In this document: piece by piece, positions 16,815-25,749 of the stretch
Position numbering within the stretch: the first letter of the stretch is position 1
Layout: every line of letters begins with the position of its first letter
DNA from: Pseudomonadota bacterium
Lineage (GTDB): Bacteria > Chloroflexota > UBA6077 > JAJPHF01
DNA: 53,689 bases
Reading direction: 5' to 3'
NCBI GenBank assembly: GCA_021325365.1
Contig: JAJPHF010000018.1
Coordinates: 1 to 53,689, forward strand
Notes under the pieces: model-generated
Databases searched by the model: none
Told to the model about the DNA's origin: nothing
The model's input: only the letters and a program-made list of their open reading frames with translations
Program-made: the position numbers and the translations under genes

Positions 16815-17203
16815 CCGCACCGCTCGAGGCCCGCGATGCAACCCGCGTTGGCCAACACGAGATAGCCGCGCGCACGGGCACCCTGCGGCGCTGTGGCCCA
16901 GCCCGGCGGTGTCGTGCGCCGGCGCGGGCACTGCGCCGCGGGGCGGTGCAGTTGACGGGCGGACCGGCAAGCTGGCACACTTGGGGTCATCGCGGACCCG
17001 TGCGGCGGTATCTGTCCTGGCGCGTCCGCTGGCGGGCTCGCTTACCTCGGCGGCGCCGTCTCGCCGGCTAGCACCCCCACCTCGCCGCTCCACGGCCCGC
17101 TGCCAGGGCGGCGGTGCTGCAGACCGCGCGTGCATCGTCCGAACGGCCGTGGGACCGTGGCCCTGGAGAGCAGGAGCGCCGCCAGCAGACGAAGGAGGTT
17201 CCG
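16815..17203. other. Intergenic region upstream of the GrdC-like gene
   Basis: About 390 bp without a supported gene. The strong ribosome site AAGGAGGT is at 17192-17199. I looked for glycine- or cobalamin-riboswitch elements because the downstream gene belongs to the glycine-reductase component family, and did not see a convincing one. No promoter hexamers stand out. Confidence 0.4.
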
Positions 17204-18646
17204 GTGAGCCAAGTCCCGGTGGTGCAGGGCGTAGCGTGTGTGCTCGCGCACGTGCCCGGGCTCGTGCCGCTCGGCTCCAAGCCGTGGCGCGAGCTGGCGA
17301 AAGACCCCTCGCTGCTCGGCACGCTGCGCGGCCACCTACGCGACTACCGGGAGGCCGTCGCCTACGGTCCGAACCAGGCCTTCATCGGCAACCTGCGGCC
17401 GCAGGCGCTGTTCGACGCACCCCAGCCGTGGTGGCAGCACCCCCGCGCCGAGGCGCCGCGCGCCGGTCGCTTTGGCGAGATCGTGTCCGAGGAGGAGTTC
17501 TGGGGACTCCTGAAGCTGGCCGACGACTTCGACCTCGTCCAGCTAGACGAGCAGGTGGCGGCGGCCGCCGCGGAGGGGCTGGGGCGCCACCCGTTGCTCG
17601 GCGGGACGGACCTGGCGAAGCTCGCGAGCGGCGCGGCGCCGAGCACAGTCGCGGCGGGCGCGGCGGCCCCCGGCCACCTGGCGCTTGTCGACGCGGGGGG
17701 CCGCTGCGTTGGCTACGCCGTGCCGGGCCACGAGGAAGACGCGAGCCAGACGCCCCACATCCTGCTGGAAAACCTGGCGGCGAAGGCGACCGGCGCGCTC
17801 GCAGTGCGCCACCTGCTGTCCCAGACGGGCACGGCGCCCGACCGCATCGACTACCTGCTGGGCTGCGGGGAGGAGGCGGTGGGCGACCGCTACCAGCGGG
17901 GCGGTGGCAATTTGGCGAAGGCGATGGCCGAGCTGGCCGGGCTGCCCAACGCGAGCGGCGCGGACGTCAAGGCGTTCTGCTGCGCGCCGGTACACGCGCT
18001 GGTGTTGGGCGGGGCGCTCATCGCGGCGGGCGTGCAAGAGCACGTCGTGGTCGTGGGCGGCGGCAGCCTCGCCAAGCTGGGCATGAAGTTCCGCGGCGCG
18101 CTGGCCCACGATCTGCCGATTCTGGAGGATTGCCTGGCGGCGGTGGCGATCCAGCTCGGGCCGGACGACGGCGCGGGCGACCCGCGGCTGCGGCTCGACG
18201 TGGTGGGCCAGCACAACGTGGCGGTGGGCGGGGCGCCGCGGCCGCTCTACGAGGCGCTGGTCCTCCAGCCGCTTCAGCGCGCGGGGCTGGCGATTCCCGA
18301 CGTGGACCGCTACGCGGTGGAGCTGCACAACCGCGAGATCATGGAGGCGGGCGGCAGCGGCAACGTCTCGCGCACCAACTACCGCACGATCGCCAGCCTG
18401 GCGGTCGTGAGCGGCCAGCTGCCACGCGAGCGGGTGGATAGCTTCGAGCGGGAGCACGGGCTGCCGGGCTACGTGCCGACGCAGGGGCACATCCCCGCGG
18501 CGGTGCCCTACCTGGCCCACGCGCGCGAGGAGATGCGGGCGGGCGCGATGCGCCGCGCGCTGTTCGTGGCCAAGGGCAGCCTGTTCCTGGGCAAGATGAC
18601 GAACCTGGCCGACGGCATGTCGGTCCTCGTCGAGCGCGCCCCGTAG
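17204..18646 (+). CDS. Thiolase-like protein related to glycine reductase component C beta subunit (GrdC)
   Basis: A 480-residue thiolase-fold protein. Regions that match GrdC-type proteins include HILLENLAAKATGALAVRHL, the LGCGEEAVGDRYQRGGGN segment (Cys221), FCCAPVHALVLGGAL (Cys259-Cys260) and VELHNREIMEAGGSGNV. GrdC forms acetyl phosphate from the carboxymethyl-selenoprotein intermediate of anaerobic glycine reduction. No GrdA, GrdB or GrdD gene is near, and neighbours include oxygen-using enzymes, so this copy probably has another acyl-transfer or condensing role. The GTG start has an ideal AAGGAGGT site four bases upstream. The next gene is a binding lipoprotein 67 bp downstream. Confidence 0.72.
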   Translation: MSQVPVVQGVACVLAHVPGLVPLGSKPWRELAKDPSLLGTLRGHLRDYREAVAYGPNQAFIGNLRPQALFDAPQPWWQHPRAEAPRAGRFGEIVSEEEFWGLLKLADDFDLVQLDEQVAAAAAEGLGRHPLLGGTDLAKLASGAAPSTVAAGAAAPGHLALVDAGGRCVGYAVPGHEEDASQTPHILLENLAAKATGALAVRHLLSQTGTAPDRIDYLLGCGEEAVGDRYQRGGGNLAKAMAELAGLPNASGADVKAFCCAPVHALVLGGALIAAGVQEHVVVVGGGSLAKLGMKFRGALAHDLPILEDCLAAVAIQLGPDDGAGDPRLRLDVVGQHNVAVGGAPRPLYEALVLQPLQRAGLAIPDVDRYAVELHNREIMEAGGSGNVSRTNYRTIASLAVVSGQLPRERVDSFEREHGLPGYVPTQGHIPAAVPYLAHAREEMRAGAMRRALFVAKGSLFLGKMTNLADGMSVLVERAP

Positions 18647-18713
18647 GCGTCCGGCGGCGCTGGCAGGTGGCGGGAGCGCTCAGCGCGCGCGACGTAAGGG
18701 TAGGGAGCGTAGG

Positions 18714-19787
18714 ATGCAGATGGCTCGTTGGGCGTTCGCGCTGGTGGTCATGGCCGCGACTCTCGGGTGCGCGGGCCGCTCCGCGCCCTCTGGTCCTGCG
18801 GCCAGCGAGGCGGCGCCCGCGGCCGCGGCGGCGCCCGCCAGCACGGCCGCCGGGCCGGCCGCCGCAGAGCATGAGACCATCCAGTATGGCTACAACCCGA
18901 TCCTGGCCGGCGGCCCGATGTACCTGGCGCAGGACCGCGGCTATTTCGCCGAGCAGGGGCTGAGCGTCGAGTTCACGCCGTTCGACTCGGGCGCGTTGAT
19001 GATCGCCCCGGCGTCGGCAGGCCAGCTGGACGTGATCGCGGCGGTCCCCAGCCCGAGCCTGTTCAACGCGCTCGTGCGGAACGTCGACCTGCGGGCCATC
19101 GCGGCCCAGAGCTGGTCGACGACGACCTTGCTGCTGCGGAAAGACCTGGCGGACAGCGGCCAGGTGAAGACGCTGCAAGACCTCAAGGGCAAGCGCGTGA
19201 GCTTCAACGTGGAAGGCTCGCCGGTCGATTACCAGCTGCGCAAAGTCTTCCTGTCACAGGGCATGACGCTGCAGGACCTCGACGTGGTGCGTCTGGCGAA
19301 TACTGATCTGGCGGCGGCGCTCGCCAATGGCGCGGTCGAGGCGGGCGTCGCCTCGGATCCGCTGCCCGTCATGATCGAACAGCGGGGCATTGGCGTTCGC
19401 TTCGTCAACAGCGGCGACGTGATCGGCCCGCAGCCGAGCGGGCTGCTGGTGGTGGGGCCGGGCATGGCGAGCCGCGGCGACGCGACCGCCACCCGCTTCC
19501 TGGTCGCGTTCTTGCACGGGCTGCGGGACGAGCTGGGGGCCATCCACGAGCATAAAATCACCGATCCCGACGTGCTCGCGATCCTCAGCAAGTGGACCAA
19601 GGTGCCGGCCGAGACGATCGGCGAGGTGGACACTCCGGGGGCGGACCCCTCCGGCCGCATCGACCTGGCCAACATGAAGGAGCAGCAAGAGTTCTGGGTC
19701 CAGGAGGGGCAGGTGCCCACGCGGGCCGACCTCGACCGCTTCGTAGACTACAAGTACCTCGACGCGGCGCTGGCCCAGTCCCCCTAA
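18714..19787 (+). CDS. NMT1-like ABC transporter substrate-binding lipoprotein
   Basis: A 357-residue lipoprotein. Lipobox ATLGC with Cys19 is followed by an Ala/Pro-rich spacer. YNPILAGGPMYLAQDRGYF, LSVEFTPFDSGALMI, LDVIAAVPSPSLFNALV and LQDLKGKRVSFNVEG are the two-lobe cleft elements of NMT1-like proteins; the end DLDRFVDYKYLDAALAQ resembles the protein at 1226-2371. It probably binds a small aromatic, pyrimidine- or sulfonate-like compound, by family. Co-directional with the GrdC-like gene, without permease or ATPase genes. Confidence 0.85.
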   Translation: MQMARWAFALVVMAATLGCAGRSAPSGPAASEAAPAAAAAPASTAAGPAAAEHETIQYGYNPILAGGPMYLAQDRGYFAEQGLSVEFTPFDSGALMIAPASAGQLDVIAAVPSPSLFNALVRNVDLRAIAAQSWSTTTLLLRKDLADSGQVKTLQDLKGKRVSFNVEGSPVDYQLRKVFLSQGMTLQDLDVVRLANTDLAAALANGAVEAGVASDPLPVMIEQRGIGVRFVNSGDVIGPQPSGLLVVGPGMASRGDATATRFLVAFLHGLRDELGAIHEHKITDPDVLAILSKWTKVPAETIGEVDTPGADPSGRIDLANMKEQQEFWVQEGQVPTRADLDRFVDYKYLDAALAQSP

Positions 19788-20230
19788 GGCACGCCACCGC
19801 CGCGGGCGCCCTGTGGACGAGGGTTCGTGTCGCAATCGCGACGTACCCGAGTGCAGCCTGCGCTGACGCGAGAGCGTATAATCTAGCAGATTAGCTGTAT
19901 GCGCCTTTCGGTGATAACAGTTCTTTGCGCGCCCAGGATACGGCTATAATTGACCCAAGAGTTGGTTTTGGAAGCGAGCATAGACTAGGCGACCACGGCC
20001 ACGGAGCGAGCAGGGACGTACTCGGCCCGGTGGCAGCACTGTTTTAGCGAGAGATCGGCTGGGTCTAGCTCAGCTCAGGAATGTAGGACGGCAGGAAGTC
20101 GGGGTATTTCAACAACTTCGCTACCGACAGTGAGAAGGCTGACGGGAAGATGGCCAGTGGGGGCGCTATCGGGACGTAGCCTGAGGTGATGGCACATGCC
20201 GCCCTGCCTAGGCTGACTGGAGGATACGCT
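19788..20230. other. Intergenic region upstream of the response regulator
   Basis: About 440 bp, less GC-rich than the flanks. It contains two TATAAT sequences on the plus strand, at 19877-19882 and 19945-19950. The second has TTCTTT 18 bp upstream, a weak -35 match. The sequence between 19950 and 20230 would form a long leader; I see no known riboswitch in it. The leader ends with GGAGG at 20219-20223 ahead of the GTG start. Confidence 0.4.
19945..19950 (+). promoter_or_regulatory. Likely -10 box for the response-regulator gene
   Basis: Consensus TATAAT in a locally AT-richer stretch, about 280 bp before the start codon. The -35 region is poorly conserved (TTCTTT, spacing 18). Confidence 0.4.
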
Positions 20231-21034
20231 GTGCAAGGGTTCGACGGCGGCCGCCCCACCTCGGCTGCGGTCGGGTCGCGTGTGCTGGTTGTCGAAGATG
20301 AGACCGCGCTCGCCACGCTAATCTGCACGCTGCTCACAGGCGCGGGCTATGTGGCGGAAGCCGTCGGCTCGGGGCAGGAGGCGCTTGCCCGACTGGCGGC
20401 TGGCGACATCGATCTCGTGCTCCTCGATTTGATGTTGCCTGATATCAGCGGCCTTGACGTCTGTCGGCAGGTGCGTGCGAACGCCCAGGAAGTGTATCTG
20501 CCGATCCTCATGCTGACCGCGCTTGGCGGCGACGAGCAACGGGTAGAAGGCTTCACGGCGGGGGCTGACGATTATATCACTAAGCCCTTCAACTACCGGG
20601 AGCTACTCTCGCGGGTCAGGGTGTGGCTGGAGACGCGCCAGCGCCTAGTCGCGAATCAACGGCTCCTGGCCGCGCAGGCCCAGGCCCTCCAGGAGGCCCA
20701 GCACCGTGAGTTGACGGCGCAGCTGAATGCTATCCGCATGACGGCTCGGGAGCTGAGCGACATCGTCAACAACCGGCTGGCGATCGCCTCTGGAACGCTT
20801 GAGTTGTTGCGCAACGAGGCGGACTTGCCGGCGCCGTTGGAGCGGATGGCGGCGCAGGCGCAACAGCGGTTGACCGAAGCCTCGGAGTCCATTCAGCGGT
20901 TAGGCCGCATCTGGCGCATGAAAGTACGAGCGACTGCCACTGGCCCCGCGCTCGACCTTGCCGGGTCGACGCGCGCGCGAAAGCGGGTGCCCACACGGGC
21001 CGCATCTCCCCATAGCCCCCGCGCCACGGGATGA
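20231..21034 (+). CDS. Response regulator with helical kinase-like C-terminal region
   Basis: A 267-residue protein. Residues 17 to about 135 are a CheY-like receiver: acidic pair in LVVEDE, phospho-acceptor Asp66 in LVLLDLMLPD, Thr in MLTALGG and Lys in ITKPFNY. A coiled-coil segment (VANQRLLAAQAQALQEAQ) leads to a helical hairpin with SDIVNNRLAIASGTLELL, which resembles the dimerisation helices of histidine kinases, but no ATPase domain follows and the usual His is absent. GTG 20231 is chosen for its GGAGG site seven bases upstream. It may regulate by protein contact. The cognate kinase could be the one at 28001-28768. Confidence 0.82.
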   Translation: MQGFDGGRPTSAAVGSRVLVVEDETALATLICTLLTGAGYVAEAVGSGQEALARLAAGDIDLVLLDLMLPDISGLDVCRQVRANAQEVYLPILMLTALGGDEQRVEGFTAGADDYITKPFNYRELLSRVRVWLETRQRLVANQRLLAAQAQALQEAQHRELTAQLNAIRMTARELSDIVNNRLAIASGTLELLRNEADLPAPLERMAAQAQQRLTEASESIQRLGRIWRMKVRATATGPALDLAGSTRARKRVPTRAASPHSPRATG

Positions 21035-21246
21035 CACGCGGCGCAGCACGTCGAACGCGTCCAAAGGTGTTCGAGATCGGTCCCAACCCTCCCACGGTCC
21101 TGCCAGCGGTCGGCTCTCTGTGCGTCCCGGATAACCTCGGCACGCGTCCGCTTCACTAACCCTTCACCGCGGGGTTGCTCGCTTCATCCTGGACTCTTCG
21201 TACGATGATCCCATCAAAACACCCTGTGATTGCGGTGGGACGAGGC

Positions 21247-23034
21247 ATGATCGATTCCTGGGGTGGAGGTGCCCCGCTCGCCCATCACCGCCAGGAATTC
21301 GGCCAACGTCCAAGATCGCGCGCCCAATGGCGTTTGCTAGGCCTGCTGAGCCTCTGGCTGATGGCTAGTGTCGTGGCGCCGACCGAGGGTGCCCTAAGGC
21401 CGTATGCCAGCGCCAGCGCGGCCAGCACCTGCTCTCCGCGCCCCCCTGTAGGCGTCGCTACTGTGCCGACGAATGATGGCCGGCTACAGGCCACGATCAC
21501 CGCCAACGTCAACGCGAGCACACCTGCCAACGCAATTCAGCAGCTCCAGTTCAAAAGCAATGGCTCCTCCAACGCGATCGTCGAGATTCAAGGGCAAACT
21601 CGTACTGGGAACTTTAGCATTCGCTTCGCTCCGCCGGTGCAGACCGTCGCCTTCTACGTCCGCCCCGCAAATCCCAGCCTAGCAGTTACACAAGCCTTTA
21701 CAGTGCAAGATGCGTGCGGCAACTGGGACACATTCGTCGGCGCCTCACCGAGCGCTCTATCGCTGGCGAGCCCAACCCCGACAGCAACGACTGCCCCCTC
21801 CCCGACGCCGTCACCCACGCGCACGGCGACGCCCACCCCGCTCCCTCCACCGAGCTATACGGCAACTGCTGCTCCCACGTCCGTTGTAGTCAACACCGCT
21901 ACGCCGACGCCGCTGCCGACGCGGACGCCGACGGCGACGCGCACCGCGACGCCCACCCTGCCGCCGACGCCCAGCTACACGGCCACCGCTACTGCCACGA
22001 CTGTTGTAGTCAATACGCCCACGGCGTCCCCCACCCTAACCGCTACGCCGGTGTCCGGGACCAGCCTCCCCCTGTTCAGCCTGCCGTTCCAGGGAGCGTA
22101 TGCCGTGTTCAACCCGCTCGACCACAGCGGACCGACCGGTGGCACGGGGATGGGCCCGGTGCTGACGTGGTGGGGGGAGACGATCCAGGCAGAGGCGCAT
22201 CACGAAGGGCTCGATTTTCTGATGCCCCAGGGGACGCCCATCCTCGCCGCCGCGGCGGGCCAGGTGGTGCAGGCGGGGGCCGTCGGACCGCAGTGGTGCG
22301 CTTTACTGGGGACCAACGTCACCGTCGACGAGGTCGTCATCGAGCACGACGTGGGGAGCGAGCGCATCCAGAGCGCATATCTCCACCTCAGCAGCGTCGG
22401 CGTCCAGGTGGGACAGACGGTGCAGCAGGGCCAGCAGATCGGGCTGTCGGGGAACACGGGGTGCAGCACGGCGCCACACCTGCACTTGGGCGCCTATCGC
22501 TTCGTGGCCAGCCAGAACGCCTTCGTCGTGATCGATCCCTTCGGCTGGGCGGGCAGCGGCCCCGATCCGTGGGCCACGAACCCGAGTGGCGCGCAGAGCC
22601 TATACCTCTGGCTGCCCGGGCAGGCGCCGCCCTTCTACCGGGAGGTCCAGAACACGCTCAATCCCAATGCCGGCGACAACGCGCCGGTGGGGATCACGCG
22701 CGTGCGGTACGTCGGCGTCAACGACGCGGCCAATCCGAACAACGAGTTCGTGGACGTCACGATGGACCCGCGGTACGTCTCGGGGGGCACGTTCGATCTG
22801 AGCGGCTGGCGGCTACGGAACAACAGCGGGACCACGTACACGTTCCCCTCGGGCACCAAGCTGACCACCAGCAGCCCGACGATACACGTGTTCACCGGCT
22901 CGGGGCCGAACACGACCACGCAGCTCTACTGGGGACGGGCGAGCGGCGTGTGGGACAACATGGGCGACTGCGCGCACCTGCTCAACGCGGCCGGGACCTA
23001 CAACTACGACGTGACCTACGGCCCCGCCTGTTGA
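21247..23034 (+). CDS. Secreted M23 peptidase with N-terminal CxPRPPVGV domain and lamin-tail domain
   Basis: About 595 residues. A hydrophobic leader (WRLLGLLSLWLMASVV) is followed by a domain at about 62-163 bounded by CSPRPPVGV and DACGNWDTFVG. A low-complexity TPTPT linker comes next. The M23 endopeptidase domain has H319-E-G-L-D323 and H411-L-H413, so the zinc site is complete. The C-terminal part from about 475 (NNEFVDVTMDP..FDLSGWRLRNNSG) is a lamin-tail domain. By family the enzyme cuts peptidoglycan cross-links or other glycine-rich peptides outside the cell. The start is uncertain: ATG 21247 gives a sensible leader, but TTG 21175 and ATG 21205 are in frame. Confidence 0.85.
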   Translation: MIDSWGGGAPLAHHRQEFGQRPRSRAQWRLLGLLSLWLMASVVAPTEGALRPYASASAASTCSPRPPVGVATVPTNDGRLQATITANVNASTPANAIQQLQFKSNGSSNAIVEIQGQTRTGNFSIRFAPPVQTVAFYVRPANPSLAVTQAFTVQDACGNWDTFVGASPSALSLASPTPTATTAPSPTPSPTRTATPTPLPPPSYTATAAPTSVVVNTATPTPLPTRTPTATRTATPTLPPTPSYTATATATTVVVNTPTASPTLTATPVSGTSLPLFSLPFQGAYAVFNPLDHSGPTGGTGMGPVLTWWGETIQAEAHHEGLDFLMPQGTPILAAAAGQVVQAGAVGPQWCALLGTNVTVDEVVIEHDVGSERIQSAYLHLSSVGVQVGQTVQQGQQIGLSGNTGCSTAPHLHLGAYRFVASQNAFVVIDPFGWAGSGPDPWATNPSGAQSLYLWLPGQAPPFYREVQNTLNPNAGDNAPVGITRVRYVGVNDAANPNNEFVDVTMDPRYVSGGTFDLSGWRLRNNSGTTYTFPSGTKLTTSSPTIHVFTGSGPNTTTQLYWGRASGVWDNMGDCAHLLNAAGTYNYDVTYGPAC

Positions 23035-23071
23035 GTCCCCGACACGGCGCTCGGCGCGCTCGGCCGCGCGG

Positions 23072-24682
23072 TCAGCCAGCGCAGCGGTACGTCAGCAGCG
23101 TCTCGCGGGTAAGCGGGCTAGGTTGGCCGTCGAGACGGATGGGCTGGCGGACGGCGACTACTTCGAGATCCTCCAGGCGCTCCGCGTCGGCGTGGGCCTG
23201 ATTCCACTGCCGACAGAGGTACGCTCCGTAGAACGGCCGCCGATCCTTCCAGGCGCTCGACGTGTCTAGGCCCTCAAGGTACTTGAACCAGTGGTCGTTG
23301 AGGTACGCGGCCGCGCCGGCGGCGGGGCGCGTGAAGGCCACCGGCCCGCCGCCGCGGTAGACGTCTACTTCCTGGCCATTCGCCAGAGTGCCCGGCACCA
23401 CGAACCAAGTGCTCGTCTGGGGCACGCTGGGCGCGAACATGGTCCACTTTTGGTCGAGCCCAATCGGGGCGCCGGCGCCCGCCACGATGGATGGCAGATG
23501 GAAGGGGAGCTGCGGGAGGCCGGAGACGTTTTGGAGCACGACGTACGTCAGACAGCAGGCCACGGTGAGGCGCATGGTGGGGCCGGGCTCCCAGAAGCGT
23601 CCACCAGGCAGCGCCCGGCTCGCGCCGTGCGCGGCGCGAGCGCGTAACCAGCGGAACAGGGCGTTGCCGGCGACGGCGGACTGGGCGTGGCGTAGCAGCG
23701 GATGAGAGGCCGCGCGAAGGCTGGCCCCGGCGGCGCCCCGCATTCGCAGCGCCACGAGCCGATCCCAGCACGGCGACGGCACCAGGCCGAGCATGACCGC
23801 CATGCTGATCCACGGAAACAGCCCCAAATTGGCGATCGTGAGCCAGAAGCCAGCCTGCAGCGCGACGAAGCCGAGAATCGTGACGATGCGCAGGCGTGCG
23901 GTCCAGAACGGCGCCAGCAGCAGCAGGGGGCCGATCGCCTCCCAGGCGAGCACCGCGTGAGTCAGGAGCCGAAGCGCGTCGGGATACTGCGCGAGCGCCT
24001 GGCCCAGCGGCGTGGCGAACTGGGCGAGATTCAGGACGTAATAGACGGCCGTTCCGTCAACTCGCCAGTCGCTGCCCGATTTCAGCAGCACGGCAAAGCC
24101 GTACACCATGGCGATCTGCAAGACGTAGGCGGCGCTCACGAGGTTCGAGACGCTCCGCGGGAGGCGCGCGGGCTTGCCACGCAGGAGGCTGTCCAGGGAC
24201 CATCGGACGCCGCAGGGCAGGAAGATCGCCCAGAAGAGGGCGATGCGGAGCAGTACGTCGGCGCTGCTGAGGACGAGCGGGTTGCGATACTGCAGCGAGA
24301 GCAACAGGCCCAGCGACAGCGCGGTTGTCCACCGGGTCCGGTAGCCCACCAGCATCAGGACGGCCAGGGCCCCGGCCAGCGCGAACAGGGCGGCCTGCGC
24401 CGCCTCGCCGCCGACGAGCAGGTGCAGCGACAGACGCTGGGCGAGCGGGGAGCTGGCGAACGCTTCGCGCGGGAGGACGCCCGCGTCGGTATAGTGCGCG
24501 GCCAGGTCCCAGGAGCGCCGGTAGAGGTCCACGAGAATGAGGAGCGCGAGGCCAATGCGGAGGGCGGCGAGCGAACGCAGGTCCAGCGCGAACACGGTCG
24601 TGGCGCTGGCCTTGAGGTGCGCCTCGAGCGGGCGGAGGACCGACGTCGCCGGCCACGCGGTGTGGGGTGGAGCTTGGAGCAT
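23072..24682 (-). CDS. HTTM-domain membrane protein
   Basis: A 536-residue polytopic membrane protein resembling the horizontally transferred transmembrane (HTTM) domain, which is related to vitamin-K-dependent gamma-carboxylase. It opens with LDLRSLAALRIGLALLILVDL, typical of these proteins, and has further hydrophobic segments to about residue 300, then a soluble C-terminal part with IGLDQKWTMFAPSVP, another hallmark (the WxMFAP motif). Bacterial members are of unknown function. It converges with the M23 gene and lies downstream of a TPELDS-type secreted protein gene reading the same way, though a strong hairpin separates the two. Confidence 0.85.
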   Translation of the reverse strand: MLQAPPHTAWPATSVLRPLEAHLKASATTVFALDLRSLAALRIGLALLILVDLYRRSWDLAAHYTDAGVLPREAFASSPLAQRLSLHLLVGGEAAQAALFALAGALAVLMLVGYRTRWTTALSLGLLLSLQYRNPLVLSSADVLLRIALFWAIFLPCGVRWSLDSLLRGKPARLPRSVSNLVSAAYVLQIAMVYGFAVLLKSGSDWRVDGTAVYYVLNLAQFATPLGQALAQYPDALRLLTHAVLAWEAIGPLLLLAPFWTARLRIVTILGFVALQAGFWLTIANLGLFPWISMAVMLGLVPSPCWDRLVALRMRGAAGASLRAASHPLLRHAQSAVAGNALFRWLRARAAHGASRALPGGRFWEPGPTMRLTVACCLTYVVLQNVSGLPQLPFHLPSIVAGAGAPIGLDQKWTMFAPSVPQTSTWFVVPGTLANGQEVDVYRGGGPVAFTRPAAGAAAYLNDHWFKYLEGLDTSSAWKDRRPFYGAYLCRQWNQAHADAERLEDLEVVAVRQPIRLDGQPSPLTRETLLTYRCAG

Positions 24683-24784
24683 ACTGGACCTCCCGACGCC
24701 CGCCGGTCCACAACGGGGAGACTACACCGCTTCCGGGTGGGCCCGTCACCGGGACAGCGGCCCGGCCCTCGCTGCTTAACTCGG

Positions 24785-24819
24785 AGACAGGCGCGGCCCT
24801 CGCGGGGCCGCGCCTGTCT
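24785..24819 (-). terminator. Strong hairpin terminator behind the TPELDS protein gene
   Basis: AGACAGGCGCGGCCC at 24785-24799 pairs perfectly over 15 bp with 24805-24819, loop TCGCG. It lies 17 bp beyond the stop of the leftward gene at 24837. On the minus strand the following sequence has only a short mixed T/A stretch. Confidence 0.6.
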
Positions 24820-24836
24820 GCCGAGCCGAGAGTAGC

Positions 24837-25463
24837 TTACGCGCGATGCCCGTTGCGCCGCCGCTGATAGAGCCCGAAGCCGCTCAGGGCCAGCACGCCC
24901 ACGCCGAACAGCACGATGCTATCCAGCTCGGGAGTCGCACCCGTGGTGGTAGGCCCCGAACCGGTGGTGCTGCTGGTAGTGCTGGTGGTGGTAGTGCTGG
25001 TGGTGCTGGTGGTGGAGGGCGAGTTCGTACAGGCGTGGCTCAGCACGAAATTGCCGAAGGTGATGGACGGCGTTGTGCTCAGGGTAGCAGCGAGCAGTTG
25101 AGCCGCGGTGAAGGTGCCGGTGGTCGTGAGGAACAGATGGATTGTGCCTCCGTTCTGGTCAAAGGACTGACTGGTTTGGCCGTTCACGGTCACGGTCGCG
25201 CTCGATACCGTGGCCGACGGTTGTGTGACGACGAACAGGTACTCGGTGGAGCCCACGGGAGGTGTAAGATCGGAGCAGTCTTGAGTTTCAGCGCCGTTTG
25301 CACTGGTGGAGCTGGTTCCGCACGACTGTCCCTGGCCGCAGACCAGGCCGGTGTGTGGCGTCGATGTGCTGGCCAGCGCTGGGCCTGCCACGAGTAGTAG
25401 CACGGCTAGCGCGGCAAACAGCGGCAGGACCTTGATGCCGAGAACTCCGCCCGCGTGTTTCAT
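24837..25463 (-). CDS. Secreted protein with C-terminal TPELDS sorting-like tail
   Basis: A 208-residue protein. The signal peptide LPLFAALAVLLLVAGPALAS gives export; the mature part is a beta-rich domain with four Cys (VCGQGQSC; DCSD; HACTN), then a Ser/Thr-rich wall-spanning-like linker. The last 32 residues, from T177, are TPELDS, a 17-residue hydrophobic helix (IVLFGVGVLALSGFGLY) and a basic QRRRNGHRA end. This three-part tail is the layout of LPXTG and PEP-CTERM sorting signals. ATG 25463 has GGGGAG seven bases upstream. Function unknown; probably anchored at the surface. The tail is nearly the same as in the protein at 26390-27115. Confidence 0.78.
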   Translation of the reverse strand: MKHAGGVLGIKVLPLFAALAVLLLVAGPALASTSTPHTGLVCGQGQSCGTSSTSANGAETQDCSDLTPPVGSTEYLFVVTQPSATVSSATVTVNGQTSQSFDQNGGTIHLFLTTTGTFTAAQLLAATLSTTPSITFGNFVLSHACTNSPSTTSTTSTTTTSTTSSTTGSGPTTTGATPELDSIVLFGVGVLALSGFGLYQRRRNGHRA

Positions 25464-25500
25464 TATAGTCTCCCCTCTTCGCGCGATACCCTTAGACACC

Positions 25501-25541
25501 GTGATTAGGCAGCCTGGAGACAGCGTGATTAGGCAGTCTGG
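25501..25541. repeat. 17-bp tandem direct repeats upstream of the leftward TPELDS gene
   Basis: GTGATTAGGCAG followed by C/T then CTGG occurs at 25501-25517 and 25525-25541, a 24-bp period with one mismatch. They lie 38-78 bp upstream of the ATG at 25463. Period and position suit a regulator binding the same DNA face twice, near two helical turns plus, or a duplicated leader element. Confidence 0.6.
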
Positions 25542-25749
25542 CCGCAGTATGCGCGAGCCGGGTTGAGATTGCGCTGTGGCCGGGTTGAGCCCCGGTTGCA
25601 CCCGGCTCGATCTCCAGGCGGCGTGAGGGTTTCATCGCTGCGGGGAGGGCCTCGCGGCCAACCTCGTGGAGCAGACGCTGCACACGGCGCGTATGGCGCA
25701 TCCCCCCGGGGCGTGATGCGTCCAGCCAAGGTCGGCCATCCCCGGAGCC

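Noticed and set aside
21780..22060. Repetitive ACGCC/CCGAC DNA resembling a short CRISPR-like array
   Set aside because: It encodes the TPT-type linker of the M23 protein in frame. Units are irregular and there are no spacers.
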